DNA of 64,000 nt from JBFMHP01 sp040752855 (GTDB lineage: Bacteria > Pseudomonadota > Gammaproteobacteria > RBG-16-57-12). The first letter of the stretch is position 1. Every line of letters starts with the position of its first letter. The notes beneath the pieces were generated by a model, which ran no database searches, was not told where the DNA came from, and saw nothing but the letters and a program-made list of their open reading frames with translations. Where the stretch lies: contig JBFMHP010000012.1 of NCBI GenBank assembly GCA_040752855.1, positions 62,001-126,000 on the forward strand, written 5' to 3'. Shown in pieces: positions 28,132 through 36,969 of this stretch. The translations under genes and the position numbers were made by a program.

Positions 28132-28433
28132 ATAGACCAATGCTGCTGGTGATCGCCTTGCTGACCGTGGGTTGGCAAGGCATCCAGCCTGCGCTTGCCG
28201 GTAACCACAACGAGGCGTATGAACTGCGCAAGTCGGGCAAGATCCTGCCGTTGGAGCAGATCCTCAAGCAGAATCGGGGCGAGGCCCGCGGCAAGGTGCT
28301 GGAGGTCGAGCTCGAGCGCAAGCGCGGCGCGTATGTCTATGAAGTCTTGATGCTGGACCAGAAGGGTGAGGTTTGGGAGATCTACTTTGATGCGCAAAGC
28401 GGAAAGATGCTTAGCAAACATCGTGAGGACTAA
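28119..28433 (+). CDS. PepSY-domain periplasmic protein
   Basis: Exported protein of 104 aa: signal peptide MGRLNRPMLLVIALLTVGWQ and following residues to ALAG, then one PepSY domain (ELRKSGKILPLEQILKQNRGEARGKVLEVELERKRGAYVYEVLMLDQKGEVWEIYFDAQSGKML). PepSY proteins often accompany QseBC/PhoPQ-type two-component systems and may modulate the sensor; here it immediately precedes the regulator gene by 2 bp. A start at ATG 28140 would shorten the signal peptide by seven residues. Confidence 0.85.
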   Translation: MGRLNRPMLLVIALLTVGWQGIQPALAGNHNEAYELRKSGKILPLEQILKQNRGEARGKVLEVELERKRGAYVYEVLMLDQKGEVWEIYFDAQSGKMLSKHRED

Positions 28434-28435
28434 AC

Positions 28436-29104
28436 ATGCGCGCATTGATCGTGGAGGATGATTACCGTCTGGCCGAGGAGGTGCAGACGGCGCTGCGCAA
28501 GCACGGCTTCGCCGTGGACATGGTCCACAACGGCGTGGATGCGGAATTCATGGGCGATGAGCAGCCCTATGACCTGGTGATCCTGGATCTCGGGCTGCCC
28601 AAGCGGCCGGGCCTGGAGGTGCTGGTCAACTGGCGCAGGAAGGGCAACAAGATTCCGGTGCTGGTGCTGACCGCGCGCGATGCCTGGAATGAGCGGGTCG
28701 ACGGCCTGAAGGCCGGGGCCGATGACTATCTCGGCAAGCCGTTTCACATGGAAGAGTTACTGGCGCGCATCGATGCCCTGGTGCGCCGCACTCATGGCGA
28801 GGCCAGTTCCGGGCTGAAGGTGGCGGGCGTGACGTTGGATGAGGAACGTCAAGTGGCCACGGCGCCCGACGGGCAGCAATACGAGCTGACCGGCACCGAG
28901 TTCCGCTTGCTGCGCTATTTCATGCTGCATCCGGGGGTGCTGCTTTCCAAGTCGCGGCTGACCGAGCATGTCTACGAGGGGGATGCCGATCCCGACAGTA
29001 ATGTCATTGAGGTCTACGTCAAACGGCTGCGCCAGAAACTGGGCAAGGATTTGTTTGAGACACGGCGCGGGCAAGGATATGTCTTCGCCGGAGGACAGAA
29101 GTGA
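28436..29104 (+). CDS. OmpR/QseB-family DNA-binding response regulator
   Basis: Transcription regulator of 222 aa. Receiver domain 1-115 with EDDYRLAEEV, acceptor Asp51 in LVILDLGLPKRPG, and Lys in DYLGKPFHMEELL; winged-helix domain 125-220 with ELTGTEFRLLRYFMLHPG and VIEVYVKRLRQKLG. The sequence is closest in style to QseB/PmrA/TctD regulators. Its stop codon overlaps the sensor kinase start (GTGA). The duplicated TTTCAG-N5-TTTCAG boxes before the operon are its likely targets, which would make the operon autoregulated; this is inference. Confidence 0.93.
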   Translation: MRALIVEDDYRLAEEVQTALRKHGFAVDMVHNGVDAEFMGDEQPYDLVILDLGLPKRPGLEVLVNWRRKGNKIPVLVLTARDAWNERVDGLKAGADDYLGKPFHMEELLARIDALVRRTHGEASSGLKVAGVTLDEERQVATAPDGQQYELTGTEFRLLRYFMLHPGVLLSKSRLTEHVYEGDADPDSNVIEVYVKRLRQKLGKDLFETRRGQGYVFAGGQK

Positions 29105-30426
29105 ATTCATTGCAGCAACGGCTGCGGCTGGGACTTGCTATCAGCCTGGTGCTCTTGATGGGCATCATGTGGTGGGTGGCCAGCGCCAGTCTGGCGCATA
29201 TCTCCGAGAACATCATGCGCTCGCGGCTGGAGCACGACGCCGAGACCTTGCTGACCACCTTGCAGTCGGATGCCGCCGGCACCGTGACCCTGGATGAATC
29301 GCGCATCGGCAGCATCTACGCCCGTGCCATGTCGGGTCATTATTTTGTCGTGGCCTTCGATGACCAGAAGCTGCGTTCGCGTTCGCTGTGGGATCAGGAT
29401 CTGCCGGTGGAACTGATGCCGCCGGGGGAAACCCGCCATTGGCATATGGAGGGTCCTTCAGGCGAGCGGCTGCTGGTGTACGGGGCCGGGTTTCACCGTT
29501 TCAAGAAAAACATCAGCATCCTGGTGGCCGAGGATGCCGCGACGCTCGACAAGTCGCTGCGCCGCTTCACGCAATACTTCGCCCTGGGCAGTTTCCTGAT
29601 CTTGATCATCCTGGTGCTGGTGCAGAGCTTCGTGCTCAACCGCTCCTTCCGTTCGCTGTCGCGGGTGCGCAACGAACTCAAGCAGCTGGAGACCGGCGAG
29701 GTGAGCGTGCTGTCCGAACAGGTGCCGAGTGAAATCCAGCCGCTGGTCAGCGAGGTCAATCATCTGTTGCAGCTGCTCGGCCAGCGGCTGCAGCGTTCGC
29801 GCAATGCCATGGGTAATCTGGCCCATGCGCTCAAACATCCGCTCAACCTGTTGATGCAGATTGCCACCCGCGCGGAACTGCGCGCCCATCCGCTGCTGGC
29901 GGCGGATCTCAAACACAACACCGAACAGATCCGGCAATTGATGGAGCGCGAGCTGCAACGCGCGCGGGTCGCCGGTGGCGGGCTGCCGGGCCAGCGCTTC
30001 AAGGCGGGGGAAGAAATGCCGGTGTTGATCGACGTGCTGCAGCGGGTCTATCACGACAAGGGGCTAGCCATCAGCGCCGAGGTGCCCCGGGATCTGGAAT
30101 GCCTGGCCGATCGCAATGACATGCTGGAGCTGCTGGGCAATCTGCTGGATAACGCCTGCAAGTGGGCCCGTCACAAGGTGCAATGCTCGATCACCGGCGC
30201 CGCCGAGATCACCATCGTCGTGGAAGACGACGGGCCGGGCTGCGATGATGCCGTGCTCGATCAATTGACCAAGCGCGGCGTGCGCATCGATGAGTCGGTC
30301 AGCGGCCACGGCCTCGGCCTGGCCATCGTCAAGGACATCGTCGAGTTGTACGAGGGGACGATTCACTTTGAGGCCTCAAAGACCTTGGGCGGCCTCAAGG
30401 TGACGGTGCGGCTCAATCCAGTATAG
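29101..30426 (+). CDS. Sensor histidine kinase of the cytochrome operon
   Basis: Inner-membrane kinase of 441 aa with TM1 at about residues 10-31, a periplasmic sensor region (about 32-155) and TM2 at about 160-178. The phosphoacceptor His242 lies in NLAHALKHPLNLL, the PhoQ-like variant of the H box. N box NLLDNACKWAR, G1 VEDDGPGCDD and G2 GHGLGLAIVKDI follow. It starts with GTG overlapping the regulator stop codon, so the pair is translationally coupled. The signal is unknown; the gene context (SHP/DHC haem proteins) suggests redox or a small gaseous ligand. Confidence 0.93.
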   Translation: MNSLQQRLRLGLAISLVLLMGIMWWVASASLAHISENIMRSRLEHDAETLLTTLQSDAAGTVTLDESRIGSIYARAMSGHYFVVAFDDQKLRSRSLWDQDLPVELMPPGETRHWHMEGPSGERLLVYGAGFHRFKKNISILVAEDAATLDKSLRRFTQYFALGSFLILIILVLVQSFVLNRSFRSLSRVRNELKQLETGEVSVLSEQVPSEIQPLVSEVNHLLQLLGQRLQRSRNAMGNLAHALKHPLNLLMQIATRAELRAHPLLAADLKHNTEQIRQLMERELQRARVAGGGLPGQRFKAGEEMPVLIDVLQRVYHDKGLAISAEVPRDLECLADRNDMLELLGNLLDNACKWARHKVQCSITGAAEITIVVEDDGPGCDDAVLDQLTKRGVRIDESVSGHGLGLAIVKDIVELYEGTIHFEASKTLGGLKVTVRLNPV

Positions 30427-30543
30427 TGACGGATTAAATGTAAATTTTGATCACCGCACTTACATCGGCTTGGCAACCGAGCTACCATAGGCCGACTTTA
30501 TACCTCCCAGAACCCCAACTTCATAGCAATAAAGGAGCCATCC

Positions 30544-31221
30544 ATGTCGAGATCGACAACTGTATTTGCTACCTGCGTGCTGGCCGCGGGCATTATGACC
30601 TTGTCGGCGTGCACCACCATCAATCCGTACACCCGTGAGGAGCAGACCTCCAAAGCGGTGAAGGGCGCAGCCATCGGCTCGGTGCTGGGCGCCGTGCTTG
30701 GCGCGGCGACGGCGGACAAGGACAAACGCAAGGAGCGGGCGCTCAAGGGCGCGGGCATCGGCGCGTTGAGCGGCGCGGGCGTTGGCTATTACATGGATAC
30801 CCAGGAGGCCCGGCTGCGGAAGAAGCTTGAAGGCAGCGGTGTCAGCGTGACCCGTGACGGTGAGAACATCATCCTGAACATGCCGAGCAACATCACCTTC
30901 GAGACCAACAGCTATTCGCTCAAGCCTGAATTCTTCGATGTGCTCGATTCAGTCGCGCTGGTGCTAAATGAATATGAAAAAACGCTGGTCAGCGTGGCCG
31001 GGCACACCGACAGCACGGGTTCGGATGAATACAATCAGACGCTCTCGCGCCATCGCGCCACGACGGTAGCGATGTATCTGCAGAATGCCAAGGTGGCGGC
31101 CGAGCGCATGTCGGCGGTCGGCTATGGCGAGAAGTACCCGGTCGCCAGCAACGATAGCGATGCAGGCCGCGCCCAGAACCGGCGCGTGGAGATCACGCTG
31201 GAGCCGATCGTCGAAAAATAA
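30544..31221 (+). CDS. OmpA-family lipoprotein with glycine zipper
   Basis: Outer-membrane lipoprotein of 225 aa. Signal peptide with lipobox LSAC (Cys22), then a glycine-zipper segment (KGAAIGSVLGAVLGAATADKDK and KGAGIGALSGAGVGYYMD) and a C-terminal OmpA peptidoglycan-binding domain (FETNSYSLKPEFFDVLDSVALVL, VAGHTDSTGSDEYNQTLSRHRA, AVGYGEKYPVASNDSDAGRAQNRRVEI). The layout matches YiaD. AAAGGAG precedes the ATG by 6 nt. The gene is followed by a strong intrinsic terminator. Confidence 0.93.
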   Translation: MSRSTTVFATCVLAAGIMTLSACTTINPYTREEQTSKAVKGAAIGSVLGAVLGAATADKDKRKERALKGAGIGALSGAGVGYYMDTQEARLRKKLEGSGVSVTRDGENIILNMPSNITFETNSYSLKPEFFDVLDSVALVLNEYEKTLVSVAGHTDSTGSDEYNQTLSRHRATTVAMYLQNAKVAAERMSAVGYGEKYPVASNDSDAGRAQNRRVEITLEPIVEK

Positions 31222-31236
31222 TCTTGGGTAAGCAGC

Positions 31237-31268
31237 GATTGGGGCGTTCTACGCCCCAATCCGTTTTT
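31237..31268 (+). terminator. Intrinsic terminator of the OmpA-family gene
   Basis: GATTGGGGCGT-TCT-ACGCCCCAATC forms an 11-bp perfect stem (31237-31261), followed by CGTTTTT. It overlaps the 3' end of the convergent kinase gene. Confidence 0.85.
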
Positions 31269-32808
31269 GAATCATCGCATGACAGTCGTCGTATGACGGC
31301 CGAGCATTGAAATCGATGTCGATCACGTTGGTCTCGTCCGGCCCCAATTCTTGATATCCTGCCAGCTGTTGTTCCAATACCGCCAGATCCGCCTCGGAGG
31401 CATCCCCGCCGGCGCGCAGCCGGGCACGGATGTTCGCCTTCAAGGTTTCTTTGTCCGCTGCGAAATGCAGAATCACCCACGGTATCCCCAGCGCCTTGGC
31501 CAGCGCGCCGAATAGATCGCGCTGCTCGCGTTTGAGGAAAGTGGCGTCGACGATCACCGAATAGCCGCTCGCGAGGATCGTGTGCGCCGTATCCACCAAG
31601 TGTTGGTAGGTGCGCGCGCTGGCATCGCGTGTATAGATCCCACCTTCGATCGTGGAAAAACTTTGTTGTTGCGCAGTGAGGCCGAACAACCGTTTGCGCT
31701 CGATATCCGAACGGATATGGATGGCCTGGATGTGACTGGCCAGCGGTTGCGCATACGTGCTTTTGCCGGAGCCGGACAGACCGTGGGTGATGATCAATAC
31801 CGGCCGGGTGGGTTGCGTGTGGCGTGCGGCGAGGTCGAGGTAGGCGCTGAAATCGGCGGCAGCCGACTGCGCCTCCTTGGATGCGGACTGGCCCTGGCGG
31901 ATCTTGCTCACCTTGGCGCGCACCATGGCGCGATAACACAGATACAGCGGCAGCAGCGCCAGGCCGCGATAGTCGCCGGTGTGTTGCAGATAACCGTTGA
32001 GGAAGCGAAACGCCCAGGCATCCAGACCACGGTGTTGCAGGTCCATGATGAAGAAGGCGACTTCGCTGATCACATCGATCCAATACAGATTGGGATTGAA
32101 TTCGATGCAATCGAAAAGGCGGATAGCGTCATCGAGCACCAGCATATTGCCCAGATGCATGTCGCCATGGCATTCGCGCACGAAGCCTTCCGCGTGGCGT
32201 TGGGCGATCAAGGCCGCATGGTTTTGCAGTGACTGCTCCGTCCATTGTTGGATGGAAGCGAGGCGCGCGGCGGTAGCGGCGTCGACGCCAAGTTCGGCGA
32301 TTTGGGTGAAGTTTTCCAGCTGCGGGTGAGTGACGGCCGCCAAGGTGCCGTACGGACTGGATGCGTCGCTGCGGGCGATGCGTGCGTGAAACTCGGCCAT
32401 GGCGGCGGCAAAGACGTCGAGGTGTTGTTCGGTCAGCGCATGGCGGGCGATCACTGCCTCCAGCATCTGGTCTTGTGAAAACTGCCGCATGCGCACCGCA
32501 TACTCAATCGGTTTGCCCGCGCCGCCGATGGTAATGAACCGATCCTCACAGATCGCCACCACATCCAGATACAACTCGGGCGCCAGGCGTCGATTGAGGC
32601 GGATCTCCTCGTGACAGAAGTGCCGGCGCCGCTCCACGGTGCTGAAATCGAGAAATCCGAGGTTGAGGGGTTTCTTGATCTTGTAGGCATAGTCGCCGGT
32701 GAGAATCACCCAGGAGATATGGGTTTCCCGCAGCGTGAGCTCGCGCACCGGATGCGGGTAGGCCTCGGGGTGCAGCAGCGCGGCGATATAGTGTGGATGG
32801 GCTGGCAT
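31249..32808 (-). CDS. Fused aminoglycoside-phosphotransferase-like / P-loop kinase protein
   Basis: Protein of 519 aa with two kinase-like halves. The N-terminal half (about 1-320) is an APH-like fold: GDYAYKIKKPLNLGFLDFST, catalytic loop VRECHGDMHLGNMLVLDD, and IRLFDCIEFNPN. The C-terminal half (about 335-515) is a P-loop NTP kinase: ITHGLSGSGKSTYAQPLAS (Walker A), IRSDIERKRLFG and VIVDATFLKREQRDLF. This fusion is widespread in proteobacteria, but its substrate is unknown; it should not be taken as a resistance gene. It is convergent with the OmpA-family gene and divergent from the HD-GYP gene. Confidence 0.88.
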   Translation of the reverse strand: MPAHPHYIAALLHPEAYPHPVRELTLRETHISWVILTGDYAYKIKKPLNLGFLDFSTVERRRHFCHEEIRLNRRLAPELYLDVVAICEDRFITIGGAGKPIEYAVRMRQFSQDQMLEAVIARHALTEQHLDVFAAAMAEFHARIARSDASSPYGTLAAVTHPQLENFTQIAELGVDAATAARLASIQQWTEQSLQNHAALIAQRHAEGFVRECHGDMHLGNMLVLDDAIRLFDCIEFNPNLYWIDVISEVAFFIMDLQHRGLDAWAFRFLNGYLQHTGDYRGLALLPLYLCYRAMVRAKVSKIRQGQSASKEAQSAAADFSAYLDLAARHTQPTRPVLIITHGLSGSGKSTYAQPLASHIQAIHIRSDIERKRLFGLTAQQQSFSTIEGGIYTRDASARTYQHLVDTAHTILASGYSVIVDATFLKREQRDLFGALAKALGIPWVILHFAADKETLKANIRARLRAGGDASEADLAVLEQQLAGYQELGPDETNVIDIDFNARPSYDDCHAMIQKRIGA

Positions 32809-32931
32809 TTTTCTTGTGGGCGCTTATGAAATGGAGTTGAATACCGACTATTAATGCATACGACATCTTTGTCTGATTGGCAAATGGAGTCCAATAAGAA
32901 TCTGGACCGAGAACATCCAAGGGACCCGCCG

Positions 32932-34185
32932 ATGAATTATCAAATCGATCTCTATGAAGTGTGTTACGCGCTCTCCGATGCGCTGGATCTGGTCGGAGTG
33001 AAGGTCGTGCAACACGGCAAGCGGGTCGCCTACATGGCCCTGGAATGTGGCAAAGTCTACGGGTTGAATGAAGAGCAGCAGACCACGCTGTTTCTCGCCT
33101 CGGTGCTGCACGACTGCGGCGTGTCCTCCACCGAGGTGCATTGGCAGATCATCTCGAAGCTGGAATGGGAGGGGGAGCAGGATCACTGTCTGGTGGGGCA
33201 CGACCTGCTTGGCACCTTCGCGCCATTCCAGCACATGGCCGAAATCATTCTGCTGCACCATACCCCCTGGCTGGCCTTGAATCGCAAGCAGGCCAGCGAA
33301 GAAACCAAGCTGTTCGCCAATCTCATCCATCTCGTCGACCGGATCGATGCGCTGATCCACCAGCATCGCGATCGTGATGTATTGCTGGCCCGGCGCGATA
33401 TCGTGCAGGCGCTTCAGGAGATGCGCGGGGTGAATTTCGCCCCACAGCTGGTCGATGCCTTCGTCGAAGCGGCCCGCCCCGAATCCTTCTGGCTGACCCT
33501 GGAGCCCAAGCACCTGGAGCGCTATCTGCACGAACAGCTACGCAAGACCAAGCGCGAGTTGATCGACTTCGACCAGCTCAAGACCATCGCCCGGATCTTC
33601 GCTCGGGTGGTCGATGCCAAAAGCCGCTTTACCGCGGAGCACTCTACCGGCGTGTCGCAACTGGCGCGTTTCCTGGCCGAGCGCTGGGGGCTGCCGTATC
33701 GTGATTGTGAGCTGATCGAGATCGCCGGGCTGCTGCATGACCTGGGTAAACTCCGGGTGCCGGATGAGATCCTGGACAAGCCCGCGCGGCTCGACGAGGT
33801 GGAGTTCGCCACGGTCGAACGTCATACCTTCGAGACCTACCAGATCCTGAAACGCATCAGCACCTTTGACGAGGTGGCGGTGTGGGCGAGTTTCCATCAC
33901 GAGAATCTGAGCGGACAGGGGTATCCATTCCGGCGCAAGGCCGAGGAGATCCCGATCCAGGCGCGCATCGTGGCCGTGGCCGATGTATTCCAGGCCTTGG
34001 CACAGGATCGGCCCTATCGCGCCTCGCTGCCGGTGCCGCAAATCACGGAGATCCTGGACAAGATGGTCGCCTCCGGCAAACTGGATGCGGCCGTGGTGAA
34101 ACTGGCGCAGGAGCACGCCGAGCGATGTTTTGAGATCGCCATTCACCCCGCGGCGGCAATCCCGGCGCAAGTCGTGGTAAAGTAA
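32932..34185 (+). CDS. Tandem HD / HD-GYP domain protein, putative c-di-GMP phosphodiesterase
   Basis: Cytoplasmic protein of 417 aa. The N-terminal half has an HD-type domain (VVQHGKRVAYMALE, SVLHDCGVSS, LVGHDLLG, LLHHTPW) without a GYP motif. The C-terminal half is a full HD-GYP domain: AEHSTGVSQLARFLAE, GLLHDLGKLRVPDEIL, VERHTFETYQILKRI, SFHHENLSGQGYPF and ADVFQALAQDRPYR. HD-GYP proteins hydrolyse cyclic di-GMP. The ATG at 32932 (MNYQIDLYEV) follows AAGGGA with 7-nt spacing; the frame is open from 32854. No sensory domain or membrane segment is present, so the N-terminal HD may serve for sensing or dimerisation. Confidence 0.88.
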   Translation: MNYQIDLYEVCYALSDALDLVGVKVVQHGKRVAYMALECGKVYGLNEEQQTTLFLASVLHDCGVSSTEVHWQIISKLEWEGEQDHCLVGHDLLGTFAPFQHMAEIILLHHTPWLALNRKQASEETKLFANLIHLVDRIDALIHQHRDRDVLLARRDIVQALQEMRGVNFAPQLVDAFVEAARPESFWLTLEPKHLERYLHEQLRKTKRELIDFDQLKTIARIFARVVDAKSRFTAEHSTGVSQLARFLAERWGLPYRDCELIEIAGLLHDLGKLRVPDEILDKPARLDEVEFATVERHTFETYQILKRISTFDEVAVWASFHHENLSGQGYPFRRKAEEIPIQARIVAVADVFQALAQDRPYRASLPVPQITEILDKMVASGKLDAAVVKLAQEHAERCFEIAIHPAAAIPAQVVVK

Positions 34186-34268
34186 TCGTCTATTTGTGAC
34201 GATAACTGCGCAAAATCAATCAATTATTTTGTAAACTTCATTTTGGATAATCATTTGAGACTCGTATC

Positions 34269-34781
34269 GTGAACGTGTACGTCGTCGATACCTTGATGAA
34301 CGAGGCCCGCCGCATCGCCGCGGAGTACCGCAAGGCCACCGGCAAGCCGCTGAGCATCAGCAGCGAGATCGCCGAGTACGATGCCGCGCGTCTGCTCGAC
34401 CTCGAGTTGAACAAGCCGCAGGAAGGCGGCTACGACGCCATCGGGCGTGGCGAGCGCGCCGGCAAGCGCATCCAGATCAAGGGGCGGGCCATCTTCGACG
34501 AAGGCAAGGCCGGCGCGCGCATCGGCCAGCTCAAGCTGGAGAAGGAATGGGACAGCGTGGTGCTCGTCATCATGGATGAACAATACCAGCCCATCGAACT
34601 TTACGAGGCGCAACGCCCCGCCATCATGGAGGCCATCGCTCAGGCCAAATCCTCCAACCGCAACAAGCGCGGCATGATGTCGGTGGCCAAGTTCAAGGCC
34701 ATCGGCGAGCGGGTGTGGGTGCGCGAAGAGGGTGAGAAAGAGGCTGGGATTTGTGATAATCAGCCAACGCCAGACAAGTAG
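34269..34781 (+). CDS. DUF6998-like conserved hypothetical protein
   Basis: Protein of 170 aa, soluble and charged, with no signal or membrane segment. Recognisable conserved blocks are ISSEIAEYDAARLLDLELNKPQEGGYDAIG, KRIQIKGRAIFDEGKAGARIGQLKLEKEWDSVVLVIMD and RGMMSVAKFKAIGERVW. The E...YDA...K-GR arrangement (QIKGR after a D-A-I-G turn) looks like a restriction-endonuclease-type fold, but this is inference. GTG start at 34269. It stands alone between the HD-GYP gene and a palindromic repeat. Confidence 0.7.
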   Translation: MNVYVVDTLMNEARRIAAEYRKATGKPLSISSEIAEYDAARLLDLELNKPQEGGYDAIGRGERAGKRIQIKGRAIFDEGKAGARIGQLKLEKEWDSVVLVIMDEQYQPIELYEAQRPAIMEAIAQAKSSNRNKRGMMSVAKFKAIGERVWVREEGEKEAGICDNQPTPDK

Positions 34782-34824
34782 TCCGGCCGCCCCGTAATGA
34801 TGCCTAGATTTTAGACCGATCAAT

Positions 34825-34934
34825 TCCCCCTCCCTTGACGGGAGGGGGTTAGGGGGAGGGTGAGTACGCTGAAATTTCAGTGCCACTCTTACCATCTCAT
34901 CCCCACCCTAGCCCTCCCCCGTCAAGGGGGAGGG
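34825..34934. repeat. Inverted-repeat element, CCCTCCC family
   Basis: Left arm TTCCCCCTCCCTTGACGGGAGG...TTAGGGGGAGGGTGAG and right arm CTCATCCCCACCCTAGCCCTCCCCCGTCAAGGGGGAGGG are inverted copies; each arm contains its own hairpin. The centre carries CTGAAATTTCAG, shared with the element at 46874. The flanks 34782-34995 hold no gene. Confidence 0.75.
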
Positions 34935-34995
34935 CGCATCGTCATAAGTTAAGCACTATCCGGGCTGACCTCGGAACCGAGAAGATACTTAATTG

Positions 34996-36948
34996 ATGCA
35001 AAGTTGCACAGAATTACTGGGCCATGACGGCCCTTTTTCGCGTCTATTACCCGGCTTCGCTCCCCGCGCCCAGCAGCAGGAGATGGCCGAGGCGGTAGAG
35101 CGCGCCCTCACCGAGCGCGGCGTGCTGGTCGCCGAGGCGGGCACCGGCACCGGCAAGACCTTCGCCTATCTGCTGCCCGCGCTGCTCTCCGGCGAGAAGG
35201 TGATCATCTCCACCGGGACCAAGAATCTGCAAGACCAGCTGTTTTTCCGCGACCTGCCGCTGGTGCGCAAGGCCGTCCACACCCCGGCCAAGGTTGCGCT
35301 GCTCAAGGGGCGCAGCAATTATCTCTGCACCCACCGCATGCAGCGCAGCGAGGAGAATCCGCGCTTTCGTCGCCTGAACCTGTACGCCTCACTGGAAGAG
35401 GTGCGCGCCTGGTCGCGGGAGACCCGTCATGGCGATATCGCCGAGCTGACCGGGATCGCTGAGGATGCGCCGATCTGGCCCTTCGTCACCTCCACCGGCG
35501 ACAACTGCCTGGGGCAGGAGTGTCCGGACATCGGCACCTGTCACGTGATGAAGGCGCGCCGCCTGGCCCAGGAGGCCGATATCGTGGTGATCAATCACCA
35601 CTTGTTTTTCGCCGATCTGGCCCTGCGCGAGGACGGGGTGGCCGAGCTGCTGCCTGCCGCCAATGCCTTGATCTTCGATGAGGCCCATCAGCTGCCGGAG
35701 GTCGCGTCAAACTTCTTCGGCACTGCGGTGAGCACGGGGCAGATGCTGGAGCTGGCTGCCGATATTCTGGCGGCTCAGGCCAAGGAGGCGGCGGATATGC
35801 AGGAGCTAGCGCAGCAGGTCACGGAGGTTGAGCGCGAACTCTACGCCCTGCGCCAGGCGATCGACACCCCGGAGACGCGCCTGAGCTGGAGCGATCTGGA
35901 AAAGCATCCGCGCGCGGAGAAGACGCTGGTCACCTTGCGCCGCGCCTTCGAGCAGTTGCTGGCGGTGCTGGAGGAGGCCGCCCCGCGCGGCAAGCTGCTG
36001 GACAAGTGCCATCAACGCGCGCGCGAATTGTTCGAACGGTTTGAGCACCTGACCGCCGCGACACCCGACGATGTGATCCACTGGATCGGTGTCTTCGCGC
36101 GCAGTCTGGTGATCCATCACACCCCCATGGACATCGCCGAGATCTTTCAGTCGCACATGCGGGCCTCGCCAGGGGCGTGGATCTTCACCTCGGCCACGCT
36201 CTCGGTCGGCGGCCAGTTCGAGCACTTCTGCGGCGCGCTGGGCATCGAAGGGGCGGAGCTGCGTATCTGGGACAGCCCGTTCGATTATAGGCGCCAGGCC
36301 ATGCTCTACCTGCCCACCGGGTTGCCGGAGCCTTCGAGCCTCGACTACACCAGCCGGATGATGGATGCGGCGCTGCCGGTGCTCCAGGCCAGCGCAGGGC
36401 GGGCGTTCATCCTGTTTACAAGCCATCGCGCGCTGCAAGAGGCGGCAAGGCGTCTTGAGCAGGAGCAACTGCCGTATCCGCTGCTGGTGCAGGGGATGAT
36501 GCCGCGCTCGCAGCTGCTGGCCAAGTTCCGCGAGCTGGGCAACGCGATCCTGCTCGGCACCAGCAGTTTCTGGGAAGGAGTGGATGTGCGCGGCGAGGCG
36601 CTGTCCTGTGTGATAATTGACAAACTGCCGTTTGCCTCGCCCGGCGATCCGGTGGTGCGCGCGCGCATCGAGGCGATGCGCGCCCAGGGCGGCAATCCCT
36701 TCCGTGACTATCAACTGCCGCAGGCGGTGATCACCCTCAAACAGGGCGTGGGCCGCTTGATTCGCGATGTCGGCGATTACGGCGTGCTGATGGTGTGCGA
36801 TCCCCGGCTGTGGGAGAAATCCTATGGCAAGGTGTTTCTGAACAGTCTGCCGCGCATGACGCAGACCCGTGATCTCGCCCGGGTGCAGGCCTTTTTCCGT
36901 CATTATTCATCCAATGCCGCCACGGCAACGAATCAATCGCAGGCGTGA
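34996..36948 (+). CDS. yoaA: DinG/YoaA-family ATP-dependent DNA helicase
   Basis: XPD-like 5'-3' helicase of 650 aa. Walker A EAGTGTGKTFAYLLP near residue 48; the Fe-S cysteine set is NYLC (about 109) and the cluster CLGQECPDIGTC; DEAH box IFDEAHQLPE; motif III TSATLS; motif VI QGVGRLIRDVGDYGV. In E. coli YoaA aids repair at stalled forks together with HolC. The ATG at 34996 is used; an adjacent TTG at 34993 is in frame. It is followed by tsaB 21 bp downstream, the same order as in E. coli, which supports the YoaA name over DinG. Confidence 0.92.
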   Translation: MQSCTELLGHDGPFSRLLPGFAPRAQQQEMAEAVERALTERGVLVAEAGTGTGKTFAYLLPALLSGEKVIISTGTKNLQDQLFFRDLPLVRKAVHTPAKVALLKGRSNYLCTHRMQRSEENPRFRRLNLYASLEEVRAWSRETRHGDIAELTGIAEDAPIWPFVTSTGDNCLGQECPDIGTCHVMKARRLAQEADIVVINHHLFFADLALREDGVAELLPAANALIFDEAHQLPEVASNFFGTAVSTGQMLELAADILAAQAKEAADMQELAQQVTEVERELYALRQAIDTPETRLSWSDLEKHPRAEKTLVTLRRAFEQLLAVLEEAAPRGKLLDKCHQRARELFERFEHLTAATPDDVIHWIGVFARSLVIHHTPMDIAEIFQSHMRASPGAWIFTSATLSVGGQFEHFCGALGIEGAELRIWDSPFDYRRQAMLYLPTGLPEPSSLDYTSRMMDAALPVLQASAGRAFILFTSHRALQEAARRLEQEQLPYPLLVQGMMPRSQLLAKFRELGNAILLGTSSFWEGVDVRGEALSCVIIDKLPFASPGDPVVRARIEAMRAQGGNPFRDYQLPQAVITLKQGVGRLIRDVGDYGVLMVCDPRLWEKSYGKVFLNSLPRMTQTRDLARVQAFFRHYSSNAATATNQSQA

Positions 36949-36969
36949 TGGTCCAATGAGGAGTATGTT

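Noticed and set aside
31249..32808. Aminoglycoside resistance gene
   Set aside because: The APH-like half is of the widespread fused APH/P-loop type, with no evidence for aminoglycoside specificity; left as an uncharacterised kinase.
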